Assembly (NCBI RefSeq): GCF_029784155.1
Contig: NC_073693.1
Coordinates: 109,678,683 to 109,742,682 of the forward strand
DNA length: 64,000 bases
Reading direction: 5' to 3'
DNA from: Uranotaenia lowii
Taxonomy: Eukaryota > Arthropoda > Insecta > Diptera > Culicidae
The notes beneath the pieces are model-generated. The model saw nothing but the letters and a program-made list of their open reading frames with translations, did not search any database and was not told the origin of the DNA. This document shows positions 10,335 through 20,749 of this stretch, one piece after another. Within the stretch, counting starts at the first letter, position 1; every line of letters starts with the position of its first letter. The translations under genes and the position numbers were made by a program.

Positions 10335-10765
10335 TTAACTCAACCTAACAAAAAAAATCTTAACCACCTTCTGGATACTGGGTTCGCCGTGGAGTTGCGC
10401 GAGATCGTGGTTCATCCTTCGCCTCCACACTCCGTTCTCCTGCACGCCGCCAAAAATGGTTCTTAACACTCGTCGCTCGAATACTTCAAGTGTACGCCGG
10501 TCCTCCTTGAGCAATATCCTCGTCACGTACTCGTAGAGGACAGCCAGTCTAATGGTCGTTGTGTACAGATTATACTTTGAGCGAGGGCTAAGTCTTGTAG
10601 ACCGCAGTTGTTTGTAGAGTTCTTCCGCTGATCATTCGCCACCGGATCTAACGGCTGGCGTCGTTGCCTGGCTGAAGTCGTTTTCGTTGGTCAGCTGGTG
10701 CGCGCCTAATATTCCAATTGTCGGTCTGAATTGTTCCTCCTGGCCGACCTGAGCGTTAAAATCTT
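10335..10765 (-). pseudogene. LINE fragment: endonuclease C-terminus joined to RT C-terminus
   Basis: On the - strand, 10765-10680 reads EDFNAQVGQEEQFRPTIG and then HQLTNEN, the DFNA and TN-N motifs of an APE-type endonuclease C-terminal half. It is followed at about 10640-10335 by a LINE RT C-terminal region containing RLSPRSKYNLYTTTIRLAVLYEYVTRILLKED, then FERRVLRTIFGGVQENGVWRRR and NHDLAQLHGEPSI. The whole RT core between these is deleted. The matching endonuclease N-terminal half lies on the far side of the copia element at 14753-15043 on the same strand, so copia probably inserted into this LINE. Confidence 0.75.
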
Positions 10766-10913
10766 CTATGAATCCGTTGTAAAGATAAACAAATTGTATC
10801 TAAGCTATATGTTTTCTATCGGGTATAAAAACGTGCTCGGCAGCAAATAAATTCTATTCTAAGTTTCTACTTCAACCAAACTACACGAGGTTTTTATTCC
10901 ACGCAACTTTACA
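10766..10913 (+). repeat. 5' LTR of a copia-like element (5'-truncated)
   Basis: From CTATGAATCCGTTGT to TTTACA, this matches the 3' LTR at 14579-14726 with a few substitutions. It has a TATA-like TATAAAA about 70 bp in, and AATAAA (CAAATAAATTC) downstream, as expected for an LTR promoter and poly(A) signal. The first roughly 27 bp of the LTR are missing. It directly abuts LINE endonuclease sequence at 10765. Two bases after the LTR, TGGTTATGGGC at 10916 looks like the initiator-Met tRNA primer site used by copia elements. Confidence 0.85.
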
Positions 10914-10981
10914 AGTGGTTATGGGCTTAGAATAGTTTGTTCAAAGAAGTTAAAGCAAAGTGAGATGAGAGATTCCCAGAG

Positions 10982-11580
10982 ATGATGGTCCCCGGAACGA
11001 AGGAAGCGGCAATGGCTCAAGCATCAGCAGAAGCGGTACTGGCAGTGTCCAATCCGGCCAAGGCGACGGTTGAAGGCAACCTGTGGTCGGTGTGCGTTAT
11101 CATGGAAGTTCAGTGAGTCTGCCGGCTATTGAGAAGCTGAAGGGACGGATCAACCGAGAGATGGCGACGATGTGGATCAGGACATGGACGAGCAAACGTT
11201 AGCTGCCATTTGCCTAAGCATCGAGAAGAGCAACTTTAGTCTGGTGAGGAACGCGGAAACAGCACAAGAGGCCTGGAACAAGCTGGTGAAGGCATTCCAG
11301 GACGATGGGTTGAACCGACGGTGCGGTTTACTGGACAAACTGACGTCGGTCAAACTGGAAGATTTTGAGAACGTAGAGGACAAGGACAACCGACAATTTG
11401 ATAGAAATTGGATTCGACGTCAACTATCAGTGGCTGGCATCCTTGCTGCTGAAAGGTCTTTCGGCTTATTATGCTCCAGTGGTGTTCCGGGCCGGTCGTT
11501 GCAAGGTCCTGGATGAAGATGGTGACGTTGTTGCATCTGGATCCAAGACAATTTGGCTATACCGGCTCAACCAAGGGAAA
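10982..11580 (+). pseudogene. Copia gag and pre-integrase relic
   Basis: Frame-shifted relic. DEQTLAAICLSIEKSNFSLV, TAQEAWNKLVKAFQDDGLNR and LLDKLTSVKLEDFENVED match the copia gag (UBN2-type) pattern. A frameshift at about 11400 leads into EIGFDVNYQWLASLLLKGL and SAYYAPVV, the end of the gag core. Immediately after this, CKVLDEDGDVVASGSKTIWL and YRLNQ read as the GAG-pre-integrase segment of pol. Zinc knuckle and protease are therefore deleted between them. Several frame changes rule out function. Confidence 0.8.
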
Positions 11581-11832
11581 CCGGCGAAGTCGATTCCAGG
11601 GGAAACATCAGAAGAGCTAATGGAATTGTTATGCGATGTGGTTCCAAACCAGCCGAATCAACCGAGGAATAGACGTCCAAAGTGTGGTTCCGGAGCGTGA
11701 GCCAAAAGTCGAAGCCCTGCAAGATGAACGTCTAGAAGCTGAACCAAGTGTGGTGGAGCTTGATGTTGCGCTCCCGCCGCAACTAAAACAAGGCCATTTG
11801 TTGGTCAGCTAAGTTTTAGGCACAGTGGTAGG

Positions 11833-14168
11833 CAGGGCCGGATTAAGCCATCGGGGGGCCCGGGGCAATTTTTCTCGGGGGGCCCCTTTGATTCGATTTT
11901 TTTTCAAATGCTATCCCGGAGAATGCAAAACATTTTTAAACGTGTAAAAGAACTGGGAAAGAGCTCAGTATATTGTCTTCAAAAAGCCATTATTACTGCA
12001 TAGAAGATAGTTTCTGGTATCTTTTCAACCTTTATCCCCAATTACAATTCTCTGATTCAGGAAAATTCCCGGATAGATAATTTAAATGAATTTTATTTTA
12101 TCATTGATCGTCTGATTTGTGTTTCATAGAGAAATATTCACCTAATGACAATTGGGAAGCATCATGAGCATTTGAAATACAGAATACAAAATTCGAAAAA
12201 TGAACAAAATAATTGAAATCAAGTTTTAGAGAGAAACAGATATAAGAGTTTAGGAATTCAAAACTTAAATTATGTTTAGAAACACAATTCAGTGTCTCAA
12301 ATCTAAACCATAACTTCAAATCACGTTTTGAGAAACGAAATAAGAATTAAATTAAAAATAAAATCTAAGTTACAATCAGAGTCAAAGTAAAAATTGCATC
12401 GAATGTTAATTTCAATTTTATTTCATTAAAACACGAAAAAATGTTTTCATGAAATGTTTGATAACAATTTTTTTCATCTGATGAGAATCATAATCTTTCT
12501 CATCAGATAACGAAAAAAAATTTTACATATTGTTATTCTAAACGTAACAAAATTTTCATTCCATACCCTCAAAGCCAAAGGGTTATAAGTGCAAAAATGG
12601 TCGATTGAAATAAAATTCAGAATAGATATTAAATATTTAAAACACAGAATGAGTTATCATTGAAAAAAGTCAAATAAGGCATCCAAATGAGTGTAGTACC
12701 TTAAAAAAAGATCCTGAGTTCTCAAAATTTAGAAATACTTTGAAACTGAATCTCAGTTTCTCAAGAAACAACACAAGACTTGACAATCTCTATTAATTGA
12801 CTCTGGAAAAAGATAAGATTGAAAACATAAAAATATTCATGTTAAGAGAATCACTCAATAATATTATAAACTCAACTGTAAGAGCATTTTTATGATAATT
12901 TGAGAATAATCAGTTGGAAAATGATATGCATTTTTCTTGTTAAGGAGAATGTGGCATGTTTCATATTTTTAAAACCAGTACTGGACTCCTATGAACGTAA
13001 AACATGGTTGCAAAAAAATATTTGACTGCTTTAAATTTGATTTAAAAATCGATTTCGTCACTGTTCAGGAATTAACGCTTTGGGGTAACATTGATCAGTC
13101 TTCATTTTGACGGTTTTAACGAATTTTCTTGATCATAAACTATACAAAACACCTTCAACATTATTTACAAATACTAATTTCTCAATTTCACCTTGATTTT
13201 TAACGTTTTCTTTTAAAAACATGTATAATCGAAAAAAAGAACAATTATGCTGCATACATCTAGGGCAAAAATTATAATAATCGCTAAATAGTTTTAGCTT
13301 CAAAACACAAATGAAATTTCACTTTCACACATTCCCCTAGGCCGTCCCACTATTTGCATTTGCATTTTTTCTTCAAAATCAATCATTTGATAGGATTCCT
13401 ATCCATTTATCCAATAAGGGCTTACTCTAGGAAAATGTCCATCCTTTTAAATATCAAAAATTTATCATTAAATGACTAAAAAATAGCACTATAACTATAC
13501 ATATACAAAGTATAAAAGTTGATCTTTCACACTGAAATGTTTATCATAAAGCTTCTCTGCTCTCTCTTAGCACTGTTGGCCAGTTTTGGCGAAATTATCT
13601 GTTATTTTAGTGCAGTAACTATTACTTAAAGTTAAAGTAATAATTAAGATCATTATTGTGTATGCAATGAAAATGGGAAGATTTTTTTTCTTTGTTTTAC
13701 TTTTTGTGTACAGAATATCCTGACTGACATATTTCGATAAAAAAAATTAAAATTTTAGTTTTTTTTTACTCATATTCTTTTTAATTTTTTTCGATTTTTT
13801 TTCGAATTCGGTTTACACTATTTTTGTCCAGATTTTGGGTTGAAAATTTTGAAATTCAATATCACGTTTTTGATATTTTCAGCACGCGAAATGCGGGAAA
13901 ACTCCTTCACTGCTTACTCGAGGGGGCCACTAAACTCATGTAAGAGAAAAATTATTCTCGATATTATTTCACGGGTGCCCCTTTAGTTGTTATATTTAAA
14001 GTTTTCATTCCGATTTTCTAGTGCTGATTTCTTTTCATAGATTTGCAGAAATTAAACTAGTATTATTAAATTTATGTTAAAACTTTTTTTCCCTCGGGGG
14101 GCCCCCCTGAGCCGGGGGGCCCGGGGGCAATTGCCCCTTTTGCCCCCCCCCCCCTTAATCCGGCCTTG
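11833..14168. mobile_element. Non-autonomous hAT element (2.3 kb) with 8-bp target duplication
   Basis: Terminal inverted repeats are CAGGGCCGGATTAAG (11833) and its complement ending at 14168 (CAAGGCCGGATTAAG), matching at 14 of 15 positions. They are flanked by an exact 8-bp duplication GTGGTAGG at 11825-11832 and 14169-14176. The 8-bp duplication and the CA...TG ends are hallmarks of the hAT superfamily. Subterminal regions are very rich in G or C runs (GGGGGGCCCGGGG near 11860 and at 14095-14150), whereas the 2.1-kb interior is AT-rich with no transposase-like ORF. It must have been mobilised in trans. It interrupts the copia relic. Confidence 0.93.
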
Positions 14169-14339
14169 GTGGTAGGGAGCGCGTTTTCCCAGGCCAGTAT
14201 AAAGAATTTGTTTTTTTAGTCCTGTTACTGGTCCTGGTCCTTTACAGTACGAAAAGGAGAACGAGCCAATAAACTGCACCAACGCTATGAAGGAGTGAAC
14301 AGGCTTGCTTAAAACGGAACCTGGGATCTGGGCAGGACG

Positions 14340-14500
14340 GCGATTCGAATCAAATGGGGTTCCAAGCGCAAAAAAAATCCGATGACCGACCCCAGCGATA
14401 CAAGGCGAAGCTGCGGATCCAGATACTCGAAATCCACCATCGGGCACATCTTCATCACGATGAGAGTAGCGATATCCTGGAAGGCCAGGTAAACGACCTA
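14340..14500 (+). pseudogene. Copia RT and RNase H relics
   Basis: Around 14350-14410 one frame reads MGFQAQKKSDDRPQRYKAKL, the start of the copia RT domain (WVFKxKxDxxGxxxRYKARL type). Shortly after, another frame reads KSTIGHIFITMRVAISWKAR, the copia RNase H motif (KSTSGYxFxxGGxxISWKSK type). Almost all RT and most RNase H between and after them is gone. The sequence ends near AAGGAGTG just before the 3' LTR. Confidence 0.75.
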
Positions 14501-14551
14501 GGAGGGAATCATGTGGCAGATTTCAAGAAGGAATCATAGATTAAGAAGGAG

Positions 14552-14726
14552 TGTTGAGCTTTTGATAATCATAGAAACCTATGAATCCGTTGTCAAGATA
14601 AACAAATTGTATCTAAGCTATATGTTTTTCTGTCGGTTATTTAAACGTGATCGGCAACAAATAAATTCTATTCTAAGTTTCTACTTCAACCATACTACAC
14701 GAGTTTTTATTCCACGCCACTTTACA
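14552..14726 (+). repeat. 3' LTR of the copia-like element
   Basis: Runs from TGTTGAGC to TTTACA (175 bp), with TG...CA ends, ATAAATTC poly(A)-like signal and strong similarity to 10766-10913. The complete LTR shows how much the 5' copy has lost. Confidence 0.82.
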
Positions 14727-14752
14727 AGTATAATGTTGATGGCTCTTGATTC

Positions 14753-15043
14753 TCAACTACCGCAGCCCTTGTAGATGGTATGACCATTTCGAAATGCACG
14801 CATCGTGGAACTCTTCCAGCATACCTCCTGCAGTACTACGATGTCGAACTTGCGGCTCTTCAATACATTGAAGAGCACGTGGGTACTGCCTATGTTATTT
14901 AGAGAACGGCAGTTACATGTTTCAAGTTTCCAATCGCTGGTCCCTTTTTGTCGCGTTGCTAGGTGTTTTTCGCAGTCGCTAACCTCATCATCTCGCTGGA
15001 GGACCGTCATGATGGTGCTGTTTCGAGTCCCGAACACCACCAA
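14753..15043 (-). pseudogene. LINE endonuclease N-terminal fragment
   Basis: The - strand reading contains DWKLETCNCRSLNNIG, then FNVLKSRKFDIVVLQEVCWK and HTIYKGCGS. This is the N-terminus of APE-type endonucleases of LINEs (W-x-GT-N-VRSL, DIVALQExRW). It stops at GCGS followed by a stop codon, about 25 bp before the copia 3' LTR. The complementary C-terminal half (DFNAQVG) lies at 10765-10680 on the other side of copia. Confidence 0.82.
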
Positions 15044-15059
15044 GACGTTGTTGCCTGCG

Positions 15060-15690
15060 CACGCCGCCCTTTACGTGGAGAACAGACGCGTACGAAATGC
15101 CGTCTAGCTTACTGTCAATGATCCGCTGGAAAGCAGCAGGGGCAGTTTCAATCCCAAACGGCAAAAGGTTGTACTGGAAAAATTCTCGAAGAGTTATGCG
15201 TCTGAAAATCGAAGAGCGTGGATAAAGCCATTGTCGATACTGGGTAGGGTATTGGATTGCACCAATGGAGATCGAACTAATAGATCCTCTCGATTCCGAA
15301 GACGTTGAGTTTGGTTAAAAAGTAATCTCGGTAATACCATGAACAATGATGTTTGCAAGGAATTCGTCGATGATACCAATATCATCTACTGATACACTGG
15401 CAGTTATAACTTTCGTTTCTTGAGTTGATGGATGGCCAATTATTTTGCTCGCAATTGAATTTAACGTGCTTCAAACATTCTAGTCGTAACTGGTTCGGGA
15501 AGCATTTTAAAACCAACTTGATGTATTTTCGTTTCTTCGAGAACTCCACTCACTTACCAATATGTCTTAGGAATTAACGATGTTCCATAGGATTTACGAC
15601 AGAACAGATTGTATACCTCCTCTTATTGCTCTTGCTTCATAAAACTCTTTCCTTCAGCCAGAATGAAGTCGTCGGGAAGTGAATATGCCC
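15060..15690 (-). pseudogene. Ty3/gypsy-like reverse transcriptase relic
   Basis: On the - strand, the segment from about 15400 down to 15100 reads, with frame breaks, RITLREFFQYNLLPFGIETA and PAAFQRIIDSKLDGI. This is the gypsy-type RT pattern (F-x-YxxLPFGLxxAPxxFQ). SVDDIGIIDEFLANIIVHGI lies nearby, upstream on the same strand. Upstream sequence to about 15690 contains GKSFMKQEQEEVYNLF, probably from the same polyprotein. Multiple stops. No LTR could be defined. Confidence 0.7.
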
Positions 15691-15859
15691 ATGATACTGT
15701 TGAGATGATTTTATGAGCGCTGAAAACATGCAATTTAATGTAAATCTGGACTCACTCTACCTCTAGGACGAAATTCCAGTCAGCTCTTCCAGATCGAAGT
15801 TTCGACAGATTTACACTCGCGAGAAGGCGTCTCTTGCTATTTTTTTTTACTATTGTAGA

Positions 15860-16015
15860 TCGGCATAATCCAAAGAGTCGATGACTTTCAACGCATTTTC
15901 ATAACAGTGTTCATATTTTATTCGGTTGTCAACCATAACTGCGAGGTATTTCAGCTGTTGTTTCGAAGAATCGTTAGTCCTTCAACAGTGATCTGTTGTA
16001 TGTCCGGCCACAATT
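15860..16015 (-). pseudogene. R1-clade LINE RT fragment
   Basis: The - strand reads SSKQQLKYLAVMVDNRIKYE and HCYENALKVIDSLDYADL. This closely matches SSKQQLKYLGVMVDNRFSFG in the larger R1-type relic at 20750-22270, so both derive from the same or related LINE families. It lies about 100 bp upstream of the RFWD3 exon 2 acceptor. Confidence 0.75.
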
Positions 16016-16118
16016 GTGTTGTTTAATAGTTTAATACTGTATTCAATATACAGTTCAGTTAGGGGTATAAAGATTTGAAAAATTTTCATGAATAAATCTG
16101 TTTTTGTTCCGATTCCAG

Positions 16119-17650
16119 GCAAACGGCGACGCATCAATACTCCCCAGAAAGCTCCTCCGCCGGTTCCGAAACCCACCGAACCGGCGCAGTACGACGACGA
16201 TGACGACGGTACCATCTGCTCGATTTGTCTGGACAGCTGGACCCTGACCGGCGAACACCGGCTGGTATCGCTCAAATGTGGACATCTTTTCGGGTACATG
16301 TGCATCAAGCGCTGGTTGCAGGACAACCCGATGCAGACCCGGTGCTGTGCCACCTGCAAGACGAAAGCACACCTGCGGGACATCCGGCATCTGTACGCGA
16401 AGGCCGTTCGAGCGGTGGACAACTCGGAAGAGATTCGACTGAGGCAACAGGTAGACGAGGAAAAGTTGAAGGTGAGTAAACTAGCCGGGGAGTTGCAAGT
16501 GTCGCGAATGGAGCTGGAGGTACAGCGAACGGTGGCCAATGAGTTACGAGCTCGATTGAAGGAGTACGAGCAGCGGGGCGTAGGGGAGCTGCGAACGAAT
16601 GCTTCGCTGATGGGTGAAATATCCAGTGGGATAGCAAAAGCTATGAGGACCTATAAAATTTCGTTGGATAAGACTATAGAGCTGTGTCGGGAGCCGGGTT
16701 GCCGCGTGATGGCGTACGGTAGTAAACGGCAACATTTGCTGGTATCACAAAAGTCTACCCAGAATCTTTTTCCCGGGTATTCGATCAAATTCATCGATGT
16801 ACCAGCATTCCAGTATTCGTCCGTGCTGCATGTATCTAGCAAGATGATCCGTGATATTTCCATCGATGTAGAGGACGATCTGTTCACTGCAGCAACTAGT
16901 GAACGGTCTGTAAAATTGTTTTCCTTCAATAATCGTTCCGTGATCTCTTTTACACCCTCGGACGCGAATGTGTGGTCTTGTGCCTTTGATCAGGAACGAA
17001 GTAAATTCCTGTACTTGGGAACCCAATCCGGTGGGACCTATGTATACGACATCCGCAACCCCAACCAATATGTTGAGGAATTCCGTACTGAAGGGGATTG
17101 CTCGCCCATCATTAACATTTGTCCGGTATCCGCCAGTAGTTCGATTCCATTCGGAGGTTTTCTAATATGCAAGCTGACCTCCTGCTGGTTCTTCGAGTAC
17201 ACCGCTGCACAGAGGGTTGAATCAACTCGACTGAATGTAGACGGACCTTTCACAGCTATGAACTACTGTGAAAAAACAGGCTTCATTATGATAACAACAA
17301 GACCAAGCAGTCGTCATCCGAAAGCTCGTTACATTTTGGCCAGTTTGGTCAAGCTGGACTCGATCTGTGCCCTGCATATTGTTCATACCATAACTGGTTC
17401 GGTGGTGGAACCGAACATGATCCGCAGCGCCCAGATCAGCTTGGACGAAAATAATACCATGGTAGCAGCCTACCTTCAGGACGATCGGCAGCTGGCCACC
17501 TGGAGTACTAGCAAAACCGGCCAACGTCAGCAATGTTTGCCGGTGTCGGAGGTCTTGTGGGACCTGTGCCCGATCTACGCTGATAACCAAACGTTCTTGG
17601 CGGCACTTTCCGATAGCAAGTGCCGTGTGTTCAGAGCATATTCCGAGTGA
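16119..17650 (+). CDS. RFWD3: RFWD3-like E3 ubiquitin ligase, coding exon 2 (RING, coiled coil, WD40)
   Basis: RFWD3 is a RING E3 ligase that ubiquitinates RPA and p53 in the DNA-damage response of vertebrates. The insect role is inferred by homology. After KRRRINTPQKAPPPVPKP and an acidic DDDDDG stretch comes a RING-type zinc site, CSICLDSW, then CGHLFGYMCIKRWL, then CCATCKTKA. CGHLFGxxCIxxWL is characteristic of RFWD3. Next is a coiled coil (EEIRLRQQVDEEKLKVSKLA to about ELRARLKEYEQ). The C-terminal half, from about SSVLHVSSKMIRDISIDVED on, has WD40-like blades (DDLFTAATSERSVKLFSF, FLYLGTQSGGTYVYDIRNP). The exon runs open to the TGA at 17648-17650. The reading frame continues upstream to an ATG at 16088, but that lies before the acceptor AG at 16117-16118 and is probably intronic. 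Host-like codon usage and no breaks. Confidence 0.93.
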
Positions 17651-17895
17651 AAGTACAAGTTCTTTTCGGTTTAGTTGGCGAGTTGTTGTGTTGATTATTT
17701 AAGACAGAAAGAGAAAAAAAAGATAGAAAGAGGAATGGATATGCAGAGTTTCGTAGTTGCGGTTGTCCCAAATATAGTTTCCAAATGTACCAAATTAAGG
17801 AAGAGACCACGTTGCTAAGAATAGGTTAGGAAGTGCGAACGTGATTATTTTTTTTACTACTGCATTCGTACAAATAAAGCCATACATTTGAAACT
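17651..17895 (+). terminator. RFWD3: RFWD3 3' UTR with poly(A) signal
   Basis: About 225 bp after the stop, CAAATAAAGCC contains AATAAA at 17873-17878. It is the first good poly(A) signal downstream. Cleavage would be expected near 17890-17905. Confidence 0.7.
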
Positions 17896-18068
17896 GAGAC
17901 CAGTTGATTTCGATGACCATCCTTGATCGAGCGTTAAGGTTGTTTTTATTGAAGTTGTAGCTGTAGGCTTAAAAACTGCAATCAAATCCGTGTGCGTACA
18001 AAAAGCAAATTGAATATATCAGTGAGAGGCAGCTTTTTCAAAGTTAAGTATATTCAACATTGGATTGT

Positions 18069-18120
18069 CAGAGGTGAACCAGCCTGTGGCTGAAAACCTC
18101 GTAAATAAAGACAAAAAAAA
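18069..18120 (+). mobile_element. Tiny 5'-truncated LINE or SINE tail with 13-bp target duplication
   Basis: AACATTGGATTGT at 18056-18068 is repeated exactly at 18121-18133. Between them are only 52 bp: CAGAGGTGAACCAGCC, TGTGGCTGAAAACCTCGTAA, ATAAAG and a poly(A)-rich end. A 3' tail, an A-run and a perfect duplication are the signature of target-primed reverse transcription that stopped almost at once. The parent family is not identified here. Confidence 0.88.
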
Positions 18121-18133
18121 AACATTGGATTGT

Positions 18134-18540
18134 AAAAAATATAATAAATCGTGCATTTTTTGTTAAAAGAAAAACATTCATTCATTAATCCGTGGAACTT
18201 TGGGTTGTATTTATTTTAAAAGTACAAAAAAAAAAATATTATTAAGTGTCTAAAAATTAAATTGTGAACCTCCTGCTTTATCCAACGAAGATTGTTTAAA
18301 TCTCTTTCGGTCATTGAGAAAGCGAAAATGTTAAAGTTGAAGATGTGAAAGTGTCAACCGTGGCGGGTCATACCAAGGCAAGAATTACAAAGCTGGTTTC
18401 AGTCGGACAAACCCACAAACGACAGCAAAAACACCCGGCTGTTAATTATGTCAAGTTATCACCTTGTAAAACCATGAATAAAACCTCCTTGATGCTCCAG
18501 ATCGATGTCCATCACGATGACCACACGACGTGACGATGAC
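18134..18540. other. Spacer, nothing recognised
   Basis: AT-rich intergenic sequence with no domain or terminal repeat that I can recognise. Confidence 0.4.
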
Positions 18541-19090
18541 AAATTCTCGTTGACAGTTCAGAATCTCGTACGAGGCATTTTCGTTCAAGGTCTTGCACGA
18601 CAGTGTCTTGTCCGATCCAATCCTGGTAACTGCTGGAGTGAAACGAGGAAGTATTTTATCATGGATGCTTTTTGAAATCGTTATGGATGGGATCTTGCGA
18701 TTGGATCGATTGACTGTAGATCAAACCGAGGATTGCCATGGAATCATTTGACAATAGAGCAGCTAAACGTCCTTGATTTGGCAGACGATATTGTTTTGCT
18801 CACTCAAAGACATGCAGAACAATCTCGATGACCTCATCGAAAGCAGGTCTCAAAATCAATGTTGGAAAGACTAAGTCAATAGAAATCAACCCAGAAAATC
18901 TTTCTAATTTCGTGATAGCTAGGCAACAAGTTGAGAAAGTGGAGTGCTTCCAGTATCTTGGTAGCCAGATAACGCCTGATAGTGGTACCAAGAAAGACAT
19001 CGAAACCCGGATCAGAAAGGCCCGATTTGGACAGAGACCAAGCTCAAGTCTATTATTTACAAGTGGTTTGATTAAGGCATTTTACTTATG
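18540..19090 (+). pseudogene. LINE RT C-terminal fragment (+ strand)
   Basis: With several frame breaks, the + strand reads HLTIEQLNVLDLADDIVLLT (RT motif with the ADD active-site signature). It continues into KAGLKINVGKTKSIEINPEN, VECFQYLGSQITPDSGTKKD and IETRIRKAR. FQYLGSxIxxxGGxxxDIxxRIxKA is a standard LINE RT/thumb pattern. Opposite in orientation to the following LINE relics. Dead. Confidence 0.8.
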
Positions 19091-19189
19091 AAGTTTTTAT
19101 GTGCCGGCAATATTTTTCCTTAATTTGGGTTAGAAAAGAGGGGCTGTAACCGTCGCAGTGATTTTTTATTTATTTACAAAGTATACCGT

Positions 19190-19450
19190 CTCACGACATA
19201 ACTTGACGAACATAATTCCTATAATTCACTCGGTCTATGGCAACCGTTCTCCAATTTCTCGGGCACCCCACGTTCGCCAGATCACGCTCCACTTGGTCTA
19301 ACCACCTCGCTCGTTGCGCCCCCGCTCGTTGCGCCCCCGCTCGTCTTGTTCCTACCGGATTCGCAGCGAACACCTGTTTTGCAGAACAGCTGCCTGGCAT
19401 TCTCGCAACATGTCCCGCCCAGCGTATCCGGCCAGGTACTGGAATTAGCC
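19190..19450 (-). pseudogene. LINE RT C-terminal tail
   Basis: The - strand reads RMPGSCSAKQVFAANPVGTR, RARWLDQVERDLANVG and WRTVAIDRVNYRNYVRQV, the C-terminal tail typical of RTE/CR1-like insect LINEs (RWLDQVExDL, WRxxAxDRxxWR). There is a 15-bp internal duplication coding RAGAQRAGAQ. Only the 3' end is present. Confidence 0.75.
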
Positions 19451-19559
19451 GTCAATCGGGAACTCAAAAAGGTCGATCTATTTTTAAAAAGAATAAAAAA
19501 TCGTTGATGCGGTGTCGGTTCTCTAACAAATCCAGATCCAACAAGTGACACAGATGTTT

Positions 19560-20650
19560 ATACTCTGGCATCTGGACGACTTCCAATCGATTTATGTGCA
19601 CATGGTACATTGGTCTCCAAACTATGCTCGCAAAGTCGAATTTCTATCTTACCATGCTAACGTACAGGCTTTTTATTGTGTACGTGTCTTCCAGTTCTCC
19701 AGCAAACCGCCTCACCACTCCAAAAAGTGCAAGTCGTCCGATACTAGGCTATTTATGGGGTCCTTGAGAGTCAATCCGGAATCCAGTTTAACGCCCAAAT
19801 TTTGTACGCTGAAAAACTCTGCTTATGTCTTCTCCGACTAGAGAGTAAGTATGCTGGATCGGTTTGAAGCTCCTCGTAAATGATATGACTGCGCATTTTG
19901 AGCCGTTCAGTTTCAGTTTTGTTCTAGTCGTAAAATCTGTGAACGCATTCAAATCACGTTAAAGTTTTTAGCAAACATTAATCCTTTTAACAGGCATGAA
20001 TAATTTTACATCGTCGGCATAGATAAGCACGAATGCGTCCGAAAGCACTTCTGGCAAGCTGTTCATCAATAGAATGAAGAGAAGGGGTCCCAAGTGACTA
20101 CCTTGAGGTACGCCTGAAGACGCTTTATATGGTTCCGAACTAATTGAATTTACCGACACGAATTGTCGTCTGTTCATTAGGTAGGTCTTTATCCAACTAA
20201 GAATGTGCATGTCCTCCGATACCTATTTTTGAAGACGCTTCCAAGATTTCATCTATTCCTGCTACGTCAAAGACCTTTGACATATCAGTGTAATTGTGAT
20301 ATCCCAACCATCCAATCCAATACACAGGTAGTGAACTCGCCGCACAAATTCGTTACCACTGACCGTTTCTTAAAGAAACCGTGTTGGCAAGGCGAAATCC
20401 TGTGTTCAATTATAGGATTTAGCCGTTGATAAATTAGCTTTTCAAAAAGTTTGATTAATGCTGAGAGTATCCACAGAAATTTCTGTTGACGAAGTCGTCT
20501 AGCTGGCGCCTGAATGTTAATGTTTTGCAGCAGTTGGAGACAGTCTATGTTATTCGTTAACAAGTCAAAGACGAACATTCTTTGAATGTACGTCCGTCTC
20601 CAGCGAAGGGTTTTAAGAGATATCAGATAGCATCTTTGGCTCCCCAAAGG
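19560..20650 (-). pseudogene. CR1/Jockey-like LINE reverse transcriptase relic
   Basis: From high to low coordinates on the - strand: ILSALIKLFEKLIYQRLNPI, ISPCQHGFFKKRSVVTNLCG (RT motif 2/3 region, about 20490-20340), then ILSWIKTYLMNRRQFVSVNS, SSGVPQGSHLGPLLFILLMN and FVLIYADDVKLFMP (motifs B and C with catalytic ADD, about 20200-19990). It ends with SLYVSMVRxKFDFASIVWRP near 19650. Frameshifts separate the blocks. Clade is tentative. Confidence 0.85.
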
Positions 20651-20749
20651 AACTGCGTTAAGTAGAAGTTGACCTCTCCATACTTCCGATTTACCCAGTC
20701 TGAAAGTTGCGGGATTAGCCTATGCGTTCATTTTGCATTGTTCGATGCG

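Larger units (their letters stand above)
10766..14726 (+). mobile_element. Degenerate Ty1/copia retrotransposon with a nested hAT
   Basis: Two direct LTRs (10766-10913 and 14552-14726) flank relics of copia gag, pre-integrase, RT and RNase H in the correct order. The interior is only about 1.3 kb once the nested hAT at 11833-14168 is removed, so most of pol has been deleted. It sits inside an older - strand LINE whose endonuclease halves lie on either side. Confidence 0.88.
3727..16118 (+). other. RFWD3: 12.4-kb RFWD3 intron filled with transposable elements
   Basis: The donor GTGAGT is at 3727. The acceptor at 16117-16118 follows a short tract ending TTGTTCCGATTCCAG. The intron contains the nested elements listed separately: a minisatellite, an inverted GGCCGAAT array, a Penelope element, LINE remnants, a copia element with a hAT inside, and gypsy and R1 fragments. 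Both coding exons remain intact and in phase, so the gene seems to have tolerated the insertions by splicing. Confidence 0.75.

Noticed and set aside
11833..14168. Transposase gene inside the first hAT
   Set aside because: Only short AT-rich ORFs. No hAT dimerisation or RNase H-like motif could be read in any frame.
16088..16118. In-frame ATG at 16088 as the RFWD3 start
   Set aside because: Lies before the acceptor CCAG at 16115-16118, and joining exon 1 at 3726 to 16119 preserves the frame. It could only be used by an intronic promoter.
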